Below are positions 33,764 to 41,868 of a stretch of DNA of 64,000 bases, in pieces. Under the pieces are notes generated by a model. That model searched no databases. It had not been told where the DNA came from and saw only the letters and a list, made by a program, of their open reading frames with translations. Where the stretch lies: positions 31,980 through 95,979 of the forward strand of contig JAEUMR010000022.1 of NCBI GenBank assembly GCA_016791385.1, given 5' to 3'. Source of the stretch: Hyphomonadaceae bacterium. GTDB lineage: Bacteria > Pseudomonadota > Alphaproteobacteria > Caulobacterales > Aquidulcibacteraceae. Every line of letters begins with the position of its first letter. Position 1 is the stretch's first letter. The translations under genes and the position numbers were made by a program.

Positions 33764-35070
33764 ACCACTTCGCTGATGTCGGCGCCAAGCGCGGCCATGC
33801 AGCGGGCAAAGCCAGGGAAGGAGGTGTTGATCATCTCCGCTTCATCGACGATCACGGGCTCCTTGGCCGCCAGGCCTAGCACCAGGAACGACATCGCTAC
33901 GCGGTGATCGCCCATAGTGCGGATCGTGGCGCCGCCGCGCACGCTCTTGCGCCCATTACCGCGCACAATCAGCCCGTCCGGCAGCTCCTCAGCGTCGACG
34001 CCACACGCTTTGAGGCCATCCACCATCAGCGTGATGCGGTCGCTTTCCTTCACGCGCAGCTCAGCAGCGCCGACGACGCGCGTTTCGCCTTGCGCAAAGG
34101 CGGCGGTGACGGCGAGGATCGGGAATTCGTCGATCATCGAAGGCGCGCGCCGCGGCGGCGGGGCGACCCCGATCAGATCGCTGGTGCTGGCGATGATGTT
34201 GGCGATCGGCTCGCCGATCGGGTCGCGACGTTCTTCGTAGCGGAGCTTTGCTCCCATCTCGAGCAACGTCTCGAAGAAGCCGAGACGCAGCGGATTGACC
34301 AGCACGTCCTCGACGCAGACTTCCGAGTTCTTGGTGATGAGCGCCGCTGCGATCAAGAACGCGGCGGAGGAGGGATCGGCGGGCACATAGACGCGCGCGC
34401 CGGTCAATGTGCTTGGCCGCACACGCGGATGCAGTGCGCCGTCGATTTCGACCTGGTCGCAATGTGCGCCGAACACCTTGAGCATGCGCTCGGTGTGATC
34501 GCGAGAGCGCTCCGGCTCGATCAGCACGGTTTCACCTTCGGCCTGGAGGCCGGCGAGCAACACCGCCGACTTCACCTGCGCCGATGAGACGGGCGAGCGG
34601 TAGACGATGCCCTTCAAGCCGCCGCCATGCACGATCAGCGGCAGTTTGCTTTGCGGGGCGTCGAAGCGCGCGCCCATCTGTGAAAGCGGGGCGATGACGC
34701 GGTTCATGGGCCGCTTGCGCAGCGACTTGTCGCCATCAAAGCGGGCGCTCAGCTTGTAGCCGCTGGCCGCCCCGATCAGCAGGCGGGCGGCGGTTCCGGA
34801 ATTGCCGCACTCGATGGTCTCGCCAGGCTGTTTGAACCCGCCCGCGCCCTCCACGCGCCAGGCGCTTTCGCCGGTCTTTTCGACGATCGCCCCAAACTGA
34901 CGCGCCGCGGCGGCGGTGCAGAGCACGTCGTCCGCTTCGAGCAGGCCCTCGACCTCGGTCCGGCCCCGGGCCAGCGCGCCCATGATCAGGGCGCGGTGGG
35001 AGATCGACTTGTCGCCGGGCGGCCGGGCGCGGCCCTTCAAAGACCCGATGGGGCGCGCCCTGAGACGCAT
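33760..35070 (-). CDS. aroA: 3-phosphoshikimate 1-carboxyvinyltransferase (EPSP synthase)
   Basis: A 436-residue cytoplasmic enzyme of aromatic amino-acid synthesis that joins shikimate-3-phosphate and PEP. The N-terminal PGDKSISHRALIMGALA, the ECGNSGTAARLLIGAASG loop, GDKSLRKRPMNRVI, and late RVKESDRITLMVDGLKACG and MGDHRVAMSFLVLGL are all present and catalytic residues appear intact. The start ATG 35070 is MRLRARPIG. It is divergent from the FYDL gene across a 129-bp promoter region. Confidence 0.97.
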   Translation of the reverse strand: MRLRARPIGSLKGRARPPGDKSISHRALIMGALARGRTEVEGLLEADDVLCTAAAARQFGAIVEKTGESAWRVEGAGGFKQPGETIECGNSGTAARLLIGAASGYKLSARFDGDKSLRKRPMNRVIAPLSQMGARFDAPQSKLPLIVHGGGLKGIVYRSPVSSAQVKSAVLLAGLQAEGETVLIEPERSRDHTERMLKVFGAHCDQVEIDGALHPRVRPSTLTGARVYVPADPSSAAFLIAAALITKNSEVCVEDVLVNPLRLGFFETLLEMGAKLRYEERRDPIGEPIANIIASTSDLIGVAPPPRRAPSMIDEFPILAVTAAFAQGETRVVGAAELRVKESDRITLMVDGLKACGVDAEELPDGLIVRGNGRKSVRGGATIRTMGDHRVAMSFLVLGLAAKEPVIVDEAEMINTSFPGFARCMAALGADISEVV

Positions 35071-35199
35071 GGAAACACCTTATCTGATGGTCGCCCGAGG
35101 AGGAGGCGACAAAGCTTTTGACAGCCGCGTCCGATGGTGGCAAGCGAGCGCCCCGCGCAGCCGAGGCGACTCTGTGGCGCGGCAGCGAAGGAGAGCGGC

Positions 35200-35685
35200 T
35201 TGGTCAGAGCTGACCTGGGTGATAAGCAGATTTGCCCGAATTGCGGGGCAAAGTTCTACGACCTGCGTCGCCGCCCCGCGGTGTGCCCCAAATGCACAAC
35301 CAGTTTCGACCCCGCCGAGGAGGGCGTCCGCGCCCGCCGCGGCCGTGCTCGCGTCACTGCCCACGATCCTGCGTACGAGGACGAAGAGGAAGAAGTCGAG
35401 GCCCCCGCCCGTAAGACCGGCGACGAGGACGAAGACGAAGAAGCCGAGGTCACCCCCGAGGTCGACAGCGAGGCCGAAGCCGAGCCATTGCTGGCCGAGG
35501 AGGACGAGGATGCCGCAGCGCCCAGCGGCGACGACATCCCGGAGGGCTTCTCCGAGGACGAAGGCGATCTGGCCGGCGAAGGCGCCGACGACGACGTACC
35601 GCTGCTCGTCGACGAGGAAGAATTCAACGAGGACGAACTCGGCGATTTGCCGGGCGATGACGAGGACGACGATAGCAGCCGCTGA
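35200..35685 (+). CDS. FYDL acidic zinc-ribbon protein (TIGR02300-like)
   Basis: A 161-residue protein of the alphaproteobacterial family found divergent from aroA. The first ~30 residues are a complete CxxC...CxxC zinc ribbon: ICPNCGAKFYDL then CPKC. The remainder is about half Asp and Glu, likely disordered. The start is TTG 35200 (LVRADLGDKQ), 6 nt after aaggag; longer starts lack a site. Function is unknown. Compared with family members I recall, this one keeps both cysteine pairs, suggesting real zinc binding. Confidence 0.85.
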   Translation: MVRADLGDKQICPNCGAKFYDLRRRPAVCPKCTTSFDPAEEGVRARRGRARVTAHDPAYEDEEEEVEAPARKTGDEDEDEEAEVTPEVDSEAEAEPLLAEEDEDAAAPSGDDIPEGFSEDEGDLAGEGADDDVPLLVDEEEFNEDELGDLPGDDEDDDSSR

Positions 35686-35771
35686 GATTGCGGCTTTAGC
35701 GGCTTGAACCGCACCCGCGCGAAGCTTAGGTTCCGCGCGTCCCATTTCCGGCGCAGCTTCGGCGGCGCTAC

Positions 35772-35847
35772 GGGCCCATAGCTCAGCTGGGAGAGCGCCT
35801 GCATGGCATGCAGGAGGTCAGCGGTTCGATCCCGCTTGGGTCCACCA
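35772..35847 (+). tRNA. tRNA-Ala (anticodon GGC)
   Basis: A 76-nt cloverleaf. The acceptor GGGCCCA pairs with TGGGTCC (one G-U), discriminator A and encoded CCA follow, the D-arm is GCTCAGCTGGGAGAGC, the anticodon stem CCTGC/GCAGG encloses loop ATGGCAT with GGC at 35805-35807, and the T-arm has GGTTCGATCCC. Confidence 0.97.
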
Positions 35848-35932
35848 TCTCAGCGGAACGTTGTACAAGCCGCGCCGCTCGCAATGACATTGTAGGGCCC
35901 TGTCGCGCCCACCATTTCGTCGTTGCGCGGCG

Positions 35933-36150
35933 CTACCAGATGATCGGCTCGTTGGCGCCGCCGCCATGCACATAGCGCCGCTGCAACGCGCCCGCGCCAT
36001 TGTACTCCGCCGCCAGCCGGGTCGCCGTCATAGAGAAACTGCGTGACCGTCGCCCCCGCACTCGTCTGCCGCAGCCGGCCGAGATGACGCTGCCCTGGCG
36101 ATCGGCGATCAGCTGACGGCGAGAACGCACCAAAGTCGCTGCGCCAATTT
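35933..36150 (-). pseudogene. RHS/YD-repeat gene remnant with frameshifts
   Basis: The minus strand carries core RHS-repeat sequence split between frames. LIADRQGSVIS is in one frame, GRLRQTSAGATVTQFLYDGD in another, and RLAAEYNGAGALQRRYVHGG with ANEPIIW returns to the first; a TAG stop follows at 35933. An intact RHS protein would read these as one passage (the YDGDRLVAEY-type and RRYVHGPG-type motifs). Two compensating indels and the loss of all upstream and downstream sequence mark it as a decayed fragment. It lies 85 bp from tRNA-Ala and just downstream of dnaE2. Nothing else was seen in the 365-bp gap from 35848 to 36212. Confidence 0.65.
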
Positions 36151-36212
36151 TGCCCCCAAGCGTCGGAAGGTTGCGCGTCCTGCTGTCGCGGAGGGCTCTC
36201 TCCGGTTGGGAT

Positions 36213-39200
36213 TTAATGGAAATTCCGGCCCTTCGGCATGACCTTCTGCGCAGCGGCGGAAAGATCATGACGCACATTGCGCGGATGTGTGCGTGAATCA
36301 GCGCCTGGTCTGCGCACTTCATCGGCGGGTGTTGGTGGCGTATTGAGCGGATCGGCGGAAAGCTCGGCCAGCAGTGAGCTATAATCGTAAAGTCTCTCGG
36401 CCACGATATGGATCACGCCGCGCTCGCTTTGCACCACGCCATCGACGGCGCAAAGCCGCGCGCCCAACACCTCTGGACGAAAGCGCTCAAACACGCGCGG
36501 CCACACCACGATATTGGCGATATGGTTTTCGTCCTCCAGCGTCATGAAGATGACGCCGGAGGCCGTGCCTGGGCGTTGGCGAACTAGGACAAGTCCAGCC
36601 ACGCGTACGCGCGTTCCGTTGCGCACAGTACTCAGCTCATCGTTCGGCAAAATCCCGCGCGCGCCGAGCGAAGTGCGCAACAAGGCGGTGGGATGTGCTT
36701 TCAGCGATAGACCGAGCGTCCGATAATCCTCGACGACATGCTCGCCAACCGCCATGGAAGGCAATACAAAGTCGCGCTCGGCGGAGAGATCAGATCCAGC
36801 AGCGAAGAGTGGCAAATCTTCTTGCCCGCCGACGCGGTTAAGTGCGCGCGTTGCCCAGAGCGCGTCACGCCGATCAAGACCTAACGAGCGAAACCCGTCG
36901 GCGTCCGCCAGCTTTTCGATCGCGGAGAGTGAAAGCCCGCCTCGCAGCCAAACATCGCGTACGGAGTCAAAGCCTCGCCCGCGTGCTGCGACCAGCGTTT
37001 TCACGTCATCTTCGCTCAGTCCGTTGATTTGCCTGAATCCAAGCCGCACTGCTTTTTTCGTCCGCACATCGTCTTTCATCTCGCGGTGGCGATGAGCGAG
37101 ACGCTGCGCGGCGGCGGGGCCGGGTTCAAGCTGATTGTCCCAATCAGAGTGATTCACATCCGGCGCGCGCGTTTCGACGCCATGCTCTTCTGCGTCGCGC
37201 ACGATTTGCGCTGGCGCATAAAAGCCCATGGGCTGAGCATTCAGAAGCGCCGCAGCGAACACATCTGGATAATGGCATTTGAGCCAGGATGAGGCATAGA
37301 CGAGGAGCGCAAAACTCGCGGCATGGCTTTCAGGAAAGCCATATTCGCCAAAGCCCTCGATTTGCGAGAAGGCGCGTTCGGCGAAATCCTTTGCATAATT
37401 ATTGGCGACCATGCCGGAGATGAACTTATCTCTCAGCGTTCCGATTGTACCGACCCGCCGGAATGTCGCCATGGCGCGGCGCAGCTTATCGGCCTCTGGC
37501 GGCGTAAATCCCGCCGCGACGATGGCGATCTGCATGGCCTGCTCTTGAAACAGCGGCACGCCTAATGTGCGCTTCAAGACACCTTCTAATTCTTTGGAAG
37601 GATAGGTGACATCCTCCAAGCCCTGCTTGCGCTTCAAATAAGGATGCACCATCCCGCCTTGGATTGGGCCAGGGCGTACGATCGCGACTTCAATCACAAG
37701 ATCATAAAATTTATCAGGCCTAAGGCGTGGCAGCATCGACATCTGCGCGCGGCTCTCGACCTGAAACACACCGATAGAATCGGCGCGCTGCAGCATGGCG
37801 TAAACGCGAGGATCTTCTTTCGGCAATGTGCTGAGGTCGAGCTTCTGCGCTGCGCTTGTCCAGTCTGGATAATGCGTTTCGACCATGTCGAACGCCTTTC
37901 GCAAACAAGTGAGCATGCCCAGACCTAGAATGTCGACCTTAAGGATTTTCAGCTCTTCGAGGTCGTCCTTATCCCACTCAATGACGGTGCGGTCGTCCAT
38001 CGCAGCGTTCTGAATCGGTACGATGTCGTCCAGCCGATCCCGCGTGATGACGAAGCCGCCGACATGCTGCGAAAGATGGCGCGGGAAGCCAGTGAGCTCG
38101 CGCGCCAAACGGATGCAGATCATCAGCCGTTTATCGCCTGGATCGAGGCCAAGCCCTTGCAAATCGTCTGGGGTGACGCCGCTTGACCACCATTGTTGCG
38201 TCTTGGAAAGCGCGGAGATTCTGTCTTCTGAAAATCCAAATGTTTTTCCAACTTCGCGAATAGCGCTACGTCCGCGATAACAAATCAGCGTCGCGGCCAG
38301 TGCAGCGCGTTCGCGGCCATATTTATCATAGACATATTGAATGGCTTCCTCGCGCCGCTCATGCTCGAAATCCACATCGATATCCGGCGGCTCATTGCGT
38401 TCGGTCGAAACAAATCGATCAAACAGAAGCGTGTTTTGCGTCGGATCGACGGAAGTGACGCCAAGGCAATAGCAGATGGTTGAATTGGCCGCCGAGCCAC
38501 GCCCTTGGCAGAGAATGCCGCGCTCTTCGCGCGCATATCGTACGATGTCAGCGACGGTGAGAAAATAGGGCGCGTAATTGAGCTGTTTGACGATATTTAA
38601 TTCGCGCGTCAGCGAGGCGCTTACTGTCTCTGGAATGCCATCGGGATAGCGCTTGGATGCCCCTTTCCAAGATAAATCCTCTAAGGCGGTTTGCGCATCG
38701 GGATAACCGGCAATGGTTTCCTCCGGATATTGGTAGGAAAGCTCATCGAGCGAAAAGCGCGCTCCATCGAGGAAACGCAACGTTTCCGCCACGGCCTCAG
38801 GTTCATCCTGATAAAGCCGCGCGATTTCTTCTGGCGGTTTGAGGTGACGCTCTGCATTGGCCGCGAGCAGGCGGCCGGCGGCATCGAGCGTTGTTTTCTC
38901 ACGAATGCAGGTCAGCACATCGAGCAGAGCGCGGCGCTCAGGACAATGTTGCAAGGGCTCGGTGGTGGCGAGAAGATGCGCGCCTGTCTTCTCCGCAAAC
39001 GCTTTCAAAATCCGCAACCGGCGGCGGTCCTCGCCGTCAAAAACGAAACGCGCTGCAAGCCAAACGTGTCCGCATGCTTCACGCACTTTGCGAAGAGCGT
39101 TTTCGAGTGTTGCATCCGGCGCCGCGCCCACTGCGAGCGTAGGCGCAATAATCGCCTGCTGGCCTTCGGCGTGGGCGAGGAAATCCTCTAAATCCAGCCA

Positions 39201-39527
39201 GCATTCGCCTTTTGGCGCACGGCGATTGCCGATGGTCAGCAGCCGCGTCAGGCGCGCATAGGCGGGCCGGTTTTGCGGATAGACAAAAATATCCGGCGTT
39301 CCGTCGCGAAGCACCAGCCGCGCGCCGACAGCTAGACGCACCTCCGCTTCCTTCGCCGCCGCATGCGCGCGCACCACGCCGGCCAGTGAATTGCGGTCCG
39401 CGACGCCTAGGCCGGCAAGGCCGAGCGCTTTTGCCTGAAACGCTAATTCCTCGGGATGAGATGCGCCGCGCAGGAAGGAAAAATTCGTTGTAACGCAAAG
39501 CTCGGCGAAGTTTGGCGGCATGCTCAT
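36213..39527 (-). CDS. dnaE2: Error-prone DNA polymerase III alpha subunit DnaE2 (ImuC)
   Basis: A 1104-residue C-family polymerase used for SOS mutagenesis. The PHP domain is at the N-terminus (FAELCVTTNFSFLRGASHPEEL), the catalytic acidic motif PDIDVDFEHERREE at ~400, an intact YDKYGRERAA segment after it, an HhH region, and an OB fold near the C-terminus (TRVRVAGLVLVRQRPGTASG). The start ATG 39527 overlaps the imuB stop as ATGA. It is the last gene of the imuA-imuB-dnaE2 operon. A replicative DnaE would be longer and has a different C-terminus. Confidence 0.95.
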   Translation of the reverse strand: MSMPPNFAELCVTTNFSFLRGASHPEELAFQAKALGLAGLGVADRNSLAGVVRAHAAAKEAEVRLAVGARLVLRDGTPDIFVYPQNRPAYARLTRLLTIGNRRAPKGECWLDLEDFLAHAEGQQAIIAPTLAVGAAPDATLENALRKVREACGHVWLAARFVFDGEDRRRLRILKAFAEKTGAHLLATTEPLQHCPERRALLDVLTCIREKTTLDAAGRLLAANAERHLKPPEEIARLYQDEPEAVAETLRFLDGARFSLDELSYQYPEETIAGYPDAQTALEDLSWKGASKRYPDGIPETVSASLTRELNIVKQLNYAPYFLTVADIVRYAREERGILCQGRGSAANSTICYCLGVTSVDPTQNTLLFDRFVSTERNEPPDIDVDFEHERREEAIQYVYDKYGRERAALAATLICYRGRSAIREVGKTFGFSEDRISALSKTQQWWSSGVTPDDLQGLGLDPGDKRLMICIRLARELTGFPRHLSQHVGGFVITRDRLDDIVPIQNAAMDDRTVIEWDKDDLEELKILKVDILGLGMLTCLRKAFDMVETHYPDWTSAAQKLDLSTLPKEDPRVYAMLQRADSIGVFQVESRAQMSMLPRLRPDKFYDLVIEVAIVRPGPIQGGMVHPYLKRKQGLEDVTYPSKELEGVLKRTLGVPLFQEQAMQIAIVAAGFTPPEADKLRRAMATFRRVGTIGTLRDKFISGMVANNYAKDFAERAFSQIEGFGEYGFPESHAASFALLVYASSWLKCHYPDVFAAALLNAQPMGFYAPAQIVRDAEEHGVETRAPDVNHSDWDNQLEPGPAAAQRLAHRHREMKDDVRTKKAVRLGFRQINGLSEDDVKTLVAARGRGFDSVRDVWLRGGLSLSAIEKLADADGFRSLGLDRRDALWATRALNRVGGQEDLPLFAAGSDLSAERDFVLPSMAVGEHVVEDYRTLGLSLKAHPTALLRTSLGARGILPNDELSTVRNGTRVRVAGLVLVRQRPGTASGVIFMTLEDENHIANIVVWPRVFERFRPEVLGARLCAVDGVVQSERGVIHIVAERLYDYSSLLAELSADPLNTPPTPADEVRRPGADSRTHPRNVRHDLSAAAQKVMPKGRNFH

Positions 39528-41038
39528 GCGAACAGCCCATGCAGAAACCAGCGCGGCGCCTCCGCTGCGCCATAAAAGCCATCGCGATAAAGCCAATAGC
39601 GTTGGCCTTGTTCATCCTCGACGCGATAATAATCACGCGTGCGCGCATCATCGGCTCGCAGCCAATTGGGCGCGATGCGTTCGGGACCTTCGGCGCGGAC
39701 GATGGTGCGCAAAACACGGCGCCAGCGAAATTTGAGCGGCGGCCCGTCCGGCACGGTGGCGATAGCTTCGATTGGTTGGGCGCGTGGAAACAACGTTAAA
39801 GGACGGCGCATGACGCTATCGTCGGGCATCTGCGTGGAAACATCGGGCGCCATGGTCCATGTGCTTGCGCGTTCCGGAGCGTGAACACTACAAACGCTAA
39901 GCTTGCCGACGCGGCCGGATCCAAGCCTTGCGGTGACCGTATCAACCAGGCGTACTTCGGCTTCCGTATCATAAAGCGCAGCGGCGGGCGCCAGGTCCGT
40001 GGGCTGTAAAGACCATGGCGCAATCTCCAACGCATCGAGCCGCATAGCTTCAAAGCCAAACTCGGCGTTGAGGCGCTCAGCTGCGCGCTCAAGCTTTTCA
40101 CGGAAAAGGCGATGCAATGTTTGCACCGAACGTTCGCTGCGCGACAAGCTCAAGCCCACGCGCCGTACTTTGCCATCAAGTCCGAACGCCGAAAGCATCA
40201 GGCGGCGGGCGCCCATGCCTTTGCCGTCAAGCGCGGCGCAGAGGTCGGCGCATAAATCTGCCGTCACCAGCAAAAGCGCATCGAGCGTGATGATTGGTTC
40301 AGCCAGTTTACGCAGTGCAAACAGCGGCGGCGGCGGGCGGCGGGGGCTTAGGGCTTCGGGCGCGCTGCCCAATGCTTGGTCCAGCCGCAATATTGCATTC
40401 TGGCCGGCGCGTGCGGTGAAAGCGGCGCGCGGGGCATTGAAAAGCTGCCCGATACGTTTGAGACCAAGCCGTCTGAGCAAGGCCGCAGCATTGTCTTCAA
40501 GCTGCAGGGCTGAAACAGGTAAGGACGAAAGCGCGTTTTCGATTTCGCTTTGTTCAACTCGTTCAATGTCGCCATGGCGCGATAAAGCCCAGGCGGCGCC
40601 TGGCGTGGGTGCAATGGCTACGCGATTGGCGAAGCCCTGCGACTTTAATCGCGTCCTTGCATCGTTCAGCAGCGCATGCTCGCCGCCATAAAGATGCGCA
40701 CAGCCGGTAATGTCGAGCAGGAGGCCATGCGGTGCATCCAGCACCACAACCGGGGTATAGCGTTCGCACCAAGCGGCGATGGCGTTGAGTGCGCGAGTAT
40801 CCGCTTCTGGCTCGGCTTCGCGCGCGTCGAGCGCAGGGCAAATAGCGCGCGAGTCGGCAAGTGCCATGCCCTCATGCAAGCCTAGATGCGCAGCGCGCGC
40901 GTCGACGGCGATCAGTGCAAATGCATTGCCGCGTTTGGTGTAAAGCGCGAGCGGACGGTCAGACGGCGCGGCGGCGATGCGGCGCAACCTGTCGGTTGAC
41001 AGCCGAGGCAGCCAAATCGCCATCCAACGCGCGCTCAT
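39524..41038 (-). CDS. imuB: ImuB, catalytically inactive Y-family polymerase-like protein
   Basis: About 504 residues from ATG 41038 (MSARWMAIWLPRL); an ATG at 41080 would add 14 residues. It has the fold of Y-family polymerases, with DAPHGLLLDITGCAHLYGGE and FNAPRAAFTARAGQ, but the N-terminal metal-binding DxDxFF motif is replaced by WLPRLSTDRL, as expected of ImuB, which acts as a scaffold between DnaE2 and the beta clamp. It overlaps imuA by ~80 bp and dnaE2 by 4 bp, so the three are strictly coupled. Confidence 0.9.
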   Translation of the reverse strand: MSARWMAIWLPRLSTDRLRRIAAAPSDRPLALYTKRGNAFALIAVDARAAHLGLHEGMALADSRAICPALDAREAEPEADTRALNAIAAWCERYTPVVVLDAPHGLLLDITGCAHLYGGEHALLNDARTRLKSQGFANRVAIAPTPGAAWALSRHGDIERVEQSEIENALSSLPVSALQLEDNAAALLRRLGLKRIGQLFNAPRAAFTARAGQNAILRLDQALGSAPEALSPRRPPPPLFALRKLAEPIITLDALLLVTADLCADLCAALDGKGMGARRLMLSAFGLDGKVRRVGLSLSRSERSVQTLHRLFREKLERAAERLNAEFGFEAMRLDALEIAPWSLQPTDLAPAAALYDTEAEVRLVDTVTARLGSGRVGKLSVCSVHAPERASTWTMAPDVSTQMPDDSVMRRPLTLFPRAQPIEAIATVPDGPPLKFRWRRVLRTIVRAEGPERIAPNWLRADDARTRDYYRVEDEQGQRYWLYRDGFYGAAEAPRWFLHGLFA

Positions 41039-41696
41039 CGTCTCTTTGGCTTGAAGAGATGAAAGCATGGGTTTGTGCATTCCAAATCAAGCGCCAGGAT
41101 TGTCCGGCAGGGCCGCTCCGATTGCGCGTTAGCAGAACGTCAAACGCCGGCGCGCCGAGTTCGCGGGCTTCGGCTTGGCTTGGCGCGCTCTGCACGCTGA
41201 ACCGGACCCAGGCTGCGCTGGCGGAGGGCTCATCGAACCGCACCAGCACGCAGCGGCTTCGATGTTTTTCAGTTAGCAGAATGAGGCGGCGTGAAGCGGT
41301 AAGACTCATCCCCTTCGGCGAAGAGGAGATGGTGCAAATCGCGACCGCCCCTGGAATGGCTAAGGCTTGCTCAATCGCCCAAACCGCATCCGTCTGGTTG
41401 GCCGCGCGTACGAAAACAAGGCGCTCAAGCGGCGCGCCGAATTGCGCCAGGCCCTCGGCATAAAGCGCGCCATGTTCATTTTCGAGATGCTCTGGAAACG
41501 CCCATAAAAGTAGGCCATTGGCCTGCGCAAGCGCCCAGGCGAGGGCAAAGCCGATAGCGGCGGGGGCGTTCCAGGGCGTGGCGGAGCAAACCTCAGTCAG
41601 CGGTGAATGGATCGGTAGACTGGAAGCGCAATCTGCCGCTTTCCATGCGCCTTTAAGGATGGGCGGAGGCCGGGGAAAATGATTTCGCTTGGGCAC
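40959..41696 (-). CDS. imuA: ImuA, RecA-like SOS mutagenesis protein
   Basis: About 245 residues. The body resembles a RecA/SulA-like fold: AIGFALAWALAQANGLLLWAF, LERLVFVRAANQTDAVWAIEQAL and CVLVRFDEPSASAAWVRFSVQS. Its N-terminus is short and only TTG 41699 or GTG 41696 is available; neither has a ribosome-binding site, so translation may be leaderless. It is the first gene of the imuA-imuB-dnaE2 set and follows a LexA box by 12 bp. Similarity is weaker than for the other two, and the identification leans on position. Confidence 0.78.
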   Translation of the reverse strand: MPKRNHFPRPPPILKGAWKAADCASSLPIHSPLTEVCSATPWNAPAAIGFALAWALAQANGLLLWAFPEHLENEHGALYAEGLAQFGAPLERLVFVRAANQTDAVWAIEQALAIPGAVAICTISSSPKGMSLTASRRLILLTEKHRSRCVLVRFDEPSASAAWVRFSVQSAPSQAEARELGAPAFDVLLTRNRSGPAGQSWRLIWNAQTHAFISSSQRDDERALDGDLAASAVNRQVAPHRRRAV

Positions 41697-41708
41697 CAAA
41701 AAGAGTTA

Positions 41709-41723
41709 GAACAAAAATAGAAC
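41709..41723 (-). promoter_or_regulatory. LexA (SOS) box upstream of imuA
   Basis: GAACAAAAATAGAAC is two GAAC half-sites with 7-bp spacing; on the imuA strand it reads GTTC-N7-GTTC, the established alphaproteobacterial LexA box. It sits 12 bp before the likely GTG start of imuA, so the operator would cover the core promoter. Confidence 0.85.
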
Positions 41724-41868
41724 ATTCGCAAGCGTCACCTGCGAGACGCTCTGCAATCGAGAAGATTGAAGAAACGCCCATCTGCATCGGTCTCAGGTAA
41801 GGGCGATGGTCGTGCGCGCGCGACCCCGGCGCCTTGCGTTAGTGTGCCGGCGTGTGAGGAGGGACGAG

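Noticed and set aside
35772-36150. Integrative element at tRNA-Ala
   Set aside because: No integrase, no repeated tRNA 3' end and no mobile genes are visible; only a short RHS remnant lies nearby.
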